A stretch of 19,371 nucleotides of DNA from JANMQK01 sp031370485 (GTDB taxonomy: Bacteria; Acidobacteriota; Polarisedimenticolia; Gp22-AA2), in the NCBI GenBank assembly GCA_031370485.1, contig JANMQK010000105.1, positions 1-19,371 on the forward strand, read 5' to 3'. The notes under the pieces were generated by a model, which worked only from the letters and a program-made list of their open reading frames with translations, did not search any database and had not been told where the DNA came from. Below, piece by piece: positions 15,222 through 19,371 of the stretch (within the stretch, counting starts at the first letter, position 1; each line of letters begins with the position of its first letter). The position numbers and the translations under genes were made by a program.

Positions 15222-15356
15222 GACAGAAGGCGGGACATCCGGTAGGCCGCAGATTGATGTGATGGAACTCTTTCGAGTCGAGATGCAGTCCGGGATCGCC
15301 TGGGGCGCGGCAAGCCGCGTTCCTCGTACTCGCGTTGCAATGTAGGAGACGAACCA

Positions 15357-18300
15357 ATGCGCCAGTCCCGATTGTTGTTGCCCGGAATAATCACCGCCTG
15401 TCTGGCGCTTGCAACCGGAGCCGCCCTCTTTGCGGGTGGCGCTGATAGGGCGACGCACAAAGAGAAGAAGCCGGTAAAACGGGAGGCGGCCGCGAAGGCC
15501 ACCCCCAGGAGCAAGGCCTCCAATGCCGCAACGCCGGGGGTTCCGACCGGCGTGCCGCGGGTCACCGATTCGTCGGACGCCGCGTACGACGGCGATGCGA
15601 GCAAGACGATCACCGAATATCGCAACGATCGGGGTGAGACCGTCTACTCGATCTCGGCCTCGCGGTTCGACATCTCTCAGCCTCTCAGGGACATGGCGGA
15701 GAAGGCCCTTTCGTATCCCCAGGGAGAGGAAGAGTCACCGACCAACCCCCTGCTGCCGCGCTGGCGCATCCCCCGTTCGACGGTCCCCGACCCTGTCGTC
15801 CAGGCGGTCCCGACGGCCGAGTTCCCGGGGTTGCGTTCCTTCTCCCTCAATGCGCCCTCGACCGGCTTCAATTTCCAGGGAGTGTCCCAGAGCGGCGGCG
15901 TGCCGCCCGACACCAACGGGTCGGTGGGGAACAACCAGTACGTGGAGACGGTCAACACACGCTACCAGGTCTGGTCCCTCAACCGGGGCACCAGCATCGC
16001 CACGTCGGTTCTCGGCCCGATCAACATCAACACTCTCTGGACCACCTTTGGCGGGGCCTGCGCGACGCAGAATTCCGGCGACCCGATCGTGATCTATGAC
16101 AAGCTGGCCGATCGCTGGCTGATCTCGCAGTTCACGTCAACCATCAGCGGCGGCTCGTACTTCCAGTGCGTCGCGATCTCGACCTCCGCCAACGCGACCG
16201 GGACCTATGCCCGGTATGCCTTCGCCGTGCCGGGGGCCAATTTCGGAGACTACCCTCATTTCGGTGTCTGGACGGACGCCTATTACATGATGGCCCACGC
16301 CTTCAGTTCCGCGTCGGGCGGCTCCTACGTCGCGGGGGTCTTCGCGGCGATGGATCGGACCAAGATGCTGGCGGGCGACCCGACCGCCACCTGGCAGGTG
16401 ATTCTGGATTCGAACGAGGGCGGACACATGCCGGCGGACCTCGACGGCGTCGTCCCGCCCCCCACGAGCGCCCCCGGTGTCTTCCTCTCGATCCACGGCT
16501 CGGCCATGTACTTCTACAGGATGAAGGTGGACTTCGTCACCCCCGCCAACACCGTCAGGACTCTCCAGGGGACGTCACCGGTGGCCCCCATGACCGGCGC
16601 CTGCGCACTGGCGGCGACATCCGGCACCTGCATCCCGCAGCCGGGCACGACCAGGCTTCTGGATTCGCTCGGCGACCGTTTGATGTTCCGCGCCGCCTAC
16701 CGAAATTTCGTCGACCACGAGTCCATCGTCATCAGCCACTCGGTCGACCCTTCGGTCACCGGGCTGGTCGCAGGCGTCCGCTGGTACGATTTCCGAATCT
16801 CGGGAACACCGGACGGCGTCTGCACGACCTTCCCCTGCACGCGCCAGCAGGGAACAATCGCGGACGTGGCGAACGGCCGCAACCGCTGGATGCCCTCCAT
16901 CGCCATGGATGGCGCCGAGAACATCGTCGTCGGCTACAGCACCTCCGGCAAGACGAATCTCAGCGAGAACCACAGCATCCGCTACACCGGCCGCGCCAAA
17001 AACGATCCGCTCGGCCAGATGACGGTGCCCGAGGCCACCATCGTCACCGGCGTCAGGAACAACACGAACAATAGCCGCTGGGGCGACTACACCAGCATGA
17101 GCGTCGATCCGTTCGACGACTGCACGCTCTGGCACGCGAATGAGTATTACCTCACGGCGAACAACAGCTGGACCACCCGGATCGCGTCGGTCGTTTTCCC
17201 GCCGGGGACGGGCGACGGGCAGTGCCAGCCCACGACCTGCACCTCCCGCCCCGCAAGCGCGCCGACGATCGGCAGCGCCACGGTCCTGGGGCCCAACCAG
17301 GTCCAGGTGACCTGGACGGGCATCGCACCGCCGGCGGGCTCCTACGCCATCGAGCGCGCGGTCGGCGCGTGCGGCAGCGAGGGGCTGTACCAGCCGCTCG
17401 CGGCCGTGGCCGGCGGCGCAGGCAGCTTCACCGACTCCACCGTCCAGGGGGGGCTCGCCTACTCCTACCGGGTGATCGCCGCCTCGGACGCGGCCGGCAA
17501 GTGCCAGTCGTTCCTCGCGAGCGGCTGCGTCAGCGCCGTCGCGACCGGGACCTGCAACCTGAGGCCCTCGTTCGCGGGCGCCAGCAACGGAACCAGCAAC
17601 GACGCCGCCAGCTGCGGCGTGAACGTCAACTGGACACCCGCGACGTCGAGCTGCCCGCTCACTCCGAACATGCGCTACAACGTCTTCCGCGGGACGGTGC
17701 CCGATTTCGTCCCGTCGCCGGCCAACCGGATCGCCACCTGCGCCCCGGGACCGGCCTTGTACCTCGACACCGACAACCTGTCGAGCGGCGTCACCCACTA
17801 CTATGTCGTACGCGCGGAGGACAACAGCACCGGCAACGGCGGCGAGTGCGGCGGCGGCAATGAAGAGTCGAACAGCGTCGTGGTCAGCGGCACGGCCTAC
17901 GGCCCCGGCGCGCAGCCTTCCCCCGGCACCTGGACCGACACCGGCGGCGACGGGACGGCCTTCCTACGGCTCAACGTCGCCGGGCCCGGCGACACGGTCG
18001 ATCAGGCCTGGCGCTTTATCAAGACCGCGAACGACCCGGGCGCCAATCACACCAGCGGCGGCGCGTATGCCTACAGGAACGCGGGACCCGGGTCCGCCAA
18101 CACGTACTTCCCGAACGTCTGCGCCGAGATGCAGACGCCTCCCCTGATCGTCGATGCGACCACAACCAATCTGCAATACTGGGAGCGGCACCAGGTCGAA
18201 TACCACTGGGACGGCATCGCCGTCGAATTTTCGAGGAACGGCGGGCCCTGGACGATCGTCGCCGCACCGAGCAACTCGACCGTGGTGGGCTGCGCCGCCT

Positions 18301-19371
18301 CGGACGTCACGACCAACTGGGAGAACCTGAGTTGCACGGGGACTCCCCCTGCCAACGCCTGCGGCTACGCCACGACGAAAAACGTCTTCAACGGCCCGCT
18401 GGCCAGCGGCACCTCGTGCACCAACTGGGCCACAAGCGCGGTGACCAGTTACGCCCACCGGTGCCACCAGATCACGGGCCTCACCGCCGGTGACACGATC
18501 CAGTTCCGCTGGCGGTTCACCTCCGACTCGGGCGCGGAATTCAGCGGGTTCTACCTCGACGACCTGGCGATCACCAACATCCGGCTGCCCAACACCTGCA
18601 CGCCCAACACGTGCGTCGGGCAATCCAACGGCACGGCGTGCGGCGACGGCAACGCCTGCACGCAGACCGACACCTGCCAGAGCGGTGCCTGCGTCGGGTC
18701 GAACCCGGTGACCTGCACGCCGCTCGATCAATGCCACAACGCGGGGACCTGCTCCCCCTCGACAGGCACCTGCTCGAACCCGGCCAAGCCGGACGGCACG
18801 GCCTGCGACGACGGCAACACCTGCACCGTCGCCGATGCGTGCAGCAGCGGCACCTGCGGGGGTACGGCCATTCCCTGCGCGGTGATCGCGCCGGGCATCG
18901 ATCTGTTCACGACGCCGGCCGGAGCGGGGACCAATGTCGATTTCTCGTGGATGCCGATTCCCGCCGGCTTCTTCGACCCAGGCTCCGAGCCGTTCGACGG
19001 CCGGATCGGGCTCCAGGGAGCACCGCTGAACCCGTCCAGCCCGTTGGGCCCCACAGACACCGTCGTGCGGCGTCTTGCGCCGGCGACCGTGACCGGCGGG
19101 GGCGCCAGCGCGAACGTCCCGATCGAGATCGTGGGGCTGTCGCTGGTAAGCAGTAACCCGATCACCGTGAACTACACCGGCGGCCCGCCCGAGCAGTGGT
19201 CGGTCCGGGTTTGCCTGTCGGGAAGCGTCCCCCAACCGGCCGGGACGATGACGATCACCAACGGCAGCTGCGTGAACGAAGGAGGCACCTTCACGGCGCA
19301 ACTCCCGGTCCAGCCGAAGCTGATCTTCCGGCGCCTCAGCGACAACGCGACGCGGGTGCTCGACCCCGGAG
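15357..19371 (+). CDS. Large exported modular protein, paralogue of the preceding one (3' end outside the window)
   Basis: The frame is open from the ATG at 15357 to the window end, giving at least 1338 residues. AGGAG (15344-15348) lies eight bases upstream. The signal peptide is about residues 1-26 (LLLPGIITACLALATGAALFA), followed by a Lys/Ala-rich linker. The core module resembles that of the neighbour: PPDTNGSVGNNQYVETVNTR (near 183), DPIVIYDKLADRWLISQF (near 242), DYPHFGVWTDAYYMM (near 297) and SRWGDYTSMSVDPFDDCTLW (near 572). Two fibronectin-like domains follow (about 632-735 and 736-855), then a beta-sandwich of MAM or concanavalin-like type (about 857-1078, ending SGFYLDDLAITNI). CxDGNxCTxxDxC repeats (about 1094-1175) and a further domain run off the edge. 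No enzyme motif is seen. A surface or secreted binding role is inferred. The promoter was not identified in the 203 bases upstream. Confidence 0.85.
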   Translation, partial: MRQSRLLLPGIITACLALATGAALFAGGADRATHKEKKPVKREAAAKATPRSKASNAATPGVPTGVPRVTDSSDAAYDGDASKTITEYRNDRGETVYSISASRFDISQPLRDMAEKALSYPQGEEESPTNPLLPRWRIPRSTVPDPVVQAVPTAEFPGLRSFSLNAPSTGFNFQGVSQSGGVPPDTNGSVGNNQYVETVNTRYQVWSLNRGTSIATSVLGPININTLWTTFGGACATQNSGDPIVIYDKLADRWLISQFTSTISGGSYFQCVAISTSANATGTYARYAFAVPGANFGDYPHFGVWTDAYYMMAHAFSSASGGSYVAGVFAAMDRTKMLAGDPTATWQVILDSNEGGHMPADLDGVVPPPTSAPGVFLSIHGSAMYFYRMKVDFVTPANTVRTLQGTSPVAPMTGACALAATSGTCIPQPGTTRLLDSLGDRLMFRAAYRNFVDHESIVISHSVDPSVTGLVAGVRWYDFRISGTPDGVCTTFPCTRQQGTIADVANGRNRWMPSIAMDGAENIVVGYSTSGKTNLSENHSIRYTGRAKNDPLGQMTVPEATIVTGVRNNTNNSRWGDYTSMSVDPFDDCTLWHANEYYLTANNSWTTRIASVVFPPGTGDGQCQPTTCTSRPASAPTIGSATVLGPNQVQVTWTGIAPPAGSYAIERAVGACGSEGLYQPLAAVAGGAGSFTDSTVQGGLAYSYRVIAASDAAGKCQSFLASGCVSAVATGTCNLRPSFAGASNGTSNDAASCGVNVNWTPATSSCPLTPNMRYNVFRGTVPDFVPSPANRIATCAPGPALYLDTDNLSSGVTHYYVVRAEDNSTGNGGECGGGNEESNSVVVSGTAYGPGAQPSPGTWTDTGGDGTAFLRLNVAGPGDTVDQAWRFIKTANDPGANHTSGGAYAYRNAGPGSANTYFPNVCAEMQTPPLIVDATTTNLQYWERHQVEYHWDGIAVEFSRNGGPWTIVAAPSNSTVVGCAASDVTTNWENLSCTGTPPANACGYATTKNVFNGPLASGTSCTNWATSAVTSYAHRCHQITGLTAGDTIQFRWRFTSDSGAEFSGFYLDDLAITNIRLPNTCTPNTCVGQSNGTACGDGNACTQTDTCQSGACVGSNPVTCTPLDQCHNAGTCSPSTGTCSNPAKPDGTACDDGNTCTVADACSSGTCGGTAIPCAVIAPGIDLFTTPAGAGTNVDFSWMPIPAGFFDPGSEPFDGRIGLQGAPLNPSSPLGPTDTVVRRLAPATVTGGGASANVPIEIVGLSLVSSNPITVNYTGGPPEQWSVRVCLSGSVPQPAGTMTITNGSCVNEGGTFTAQLPVQPKLIFRRLSDNATRVLDPG
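18645..18685 (+). repeat. 41-base segment shared with the neighbouring paralogue
   Basis: These 41 bases are identical to 14092-14132 in the preceding large gene, and the first 36 are also identical to 14257-14292. They encode the start of a slime-mold-type Cys repeat. Identity at silent positions across two otherwise diverged genes suggests recent exchange. Confidence 0.8.

Overview
The window is GC-rich, densely coded DNA, and every gene I can support is on the + strand. Codon use, the style of the secreted proteins (slime-mold-type Cys repeats, fibronectin-like and PKD-like modules, 'RWGDY' surface proteins) and the aminotransferase variant at the left edge fit an uncultured Acidobacteriota-like or Myxococcota-like soil or sediment bacterium. 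That placement is inference and I would not go below phylum level. No phage, transposon, CRISPR, tRNA or rRNA signal was seen.

Left part (1-2831). The C-terminal end of a PLP-dependent aminotransferase enters from outside. After a 127-base gap with a good sigma70-type promoter and a tandem heptamer comes a compact bufferin-type RiPP operon. It encodes a 99-residue Cys-rich secreted precursor (BufA2 type), a DUF692/MNIO multinuclear iron enzyme (BufB) and a DUF2063 partner protein (BufC). A strong GC hairpin separates the precursor gene from the enzyme genes, and bufB and bufC overlap by one base. In characterised relatives this set makes exported peptides with modified cysteines that bind copper, so a copper-handling role is the best working model.

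Middle (2888-10353). A secreted prolyl oligopeptidase (S9A) is followed after 2 bases by a cytoplasmic-type molybdopterin oxidoreductase. That gene overlaps by 4 bases (ATGA) with a diheme cytochrome c peroxidase/MauG-type protein. Next come a PurD-like ATP-grasp protein with a long charged N-terminal tail and, 4 bases later, a YaiI/DUF188 protein. The tight spacing suggests co-transcription, but the functions do not form an obvious pathway.

Right part (10422-19371). A two-domain exported protein is followed by a 409-base hairpin-bearing non-coding stretch. Two very large exported modular proteins follow (1151 aa, and at least 1338 aa running off the window). They share an N-terminal core module and slime-mold-type Cys repeats but differ in their other C-terminal modules. 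The first carries a recent 183-bp in-frame tandem duplication. A strong hairpin without a T-tract separates the two genes.

The most noteworthy system is the bufferin operon. Next are the adjacent paralogous surface proteins, which appear to be evolving by repeat duplication.
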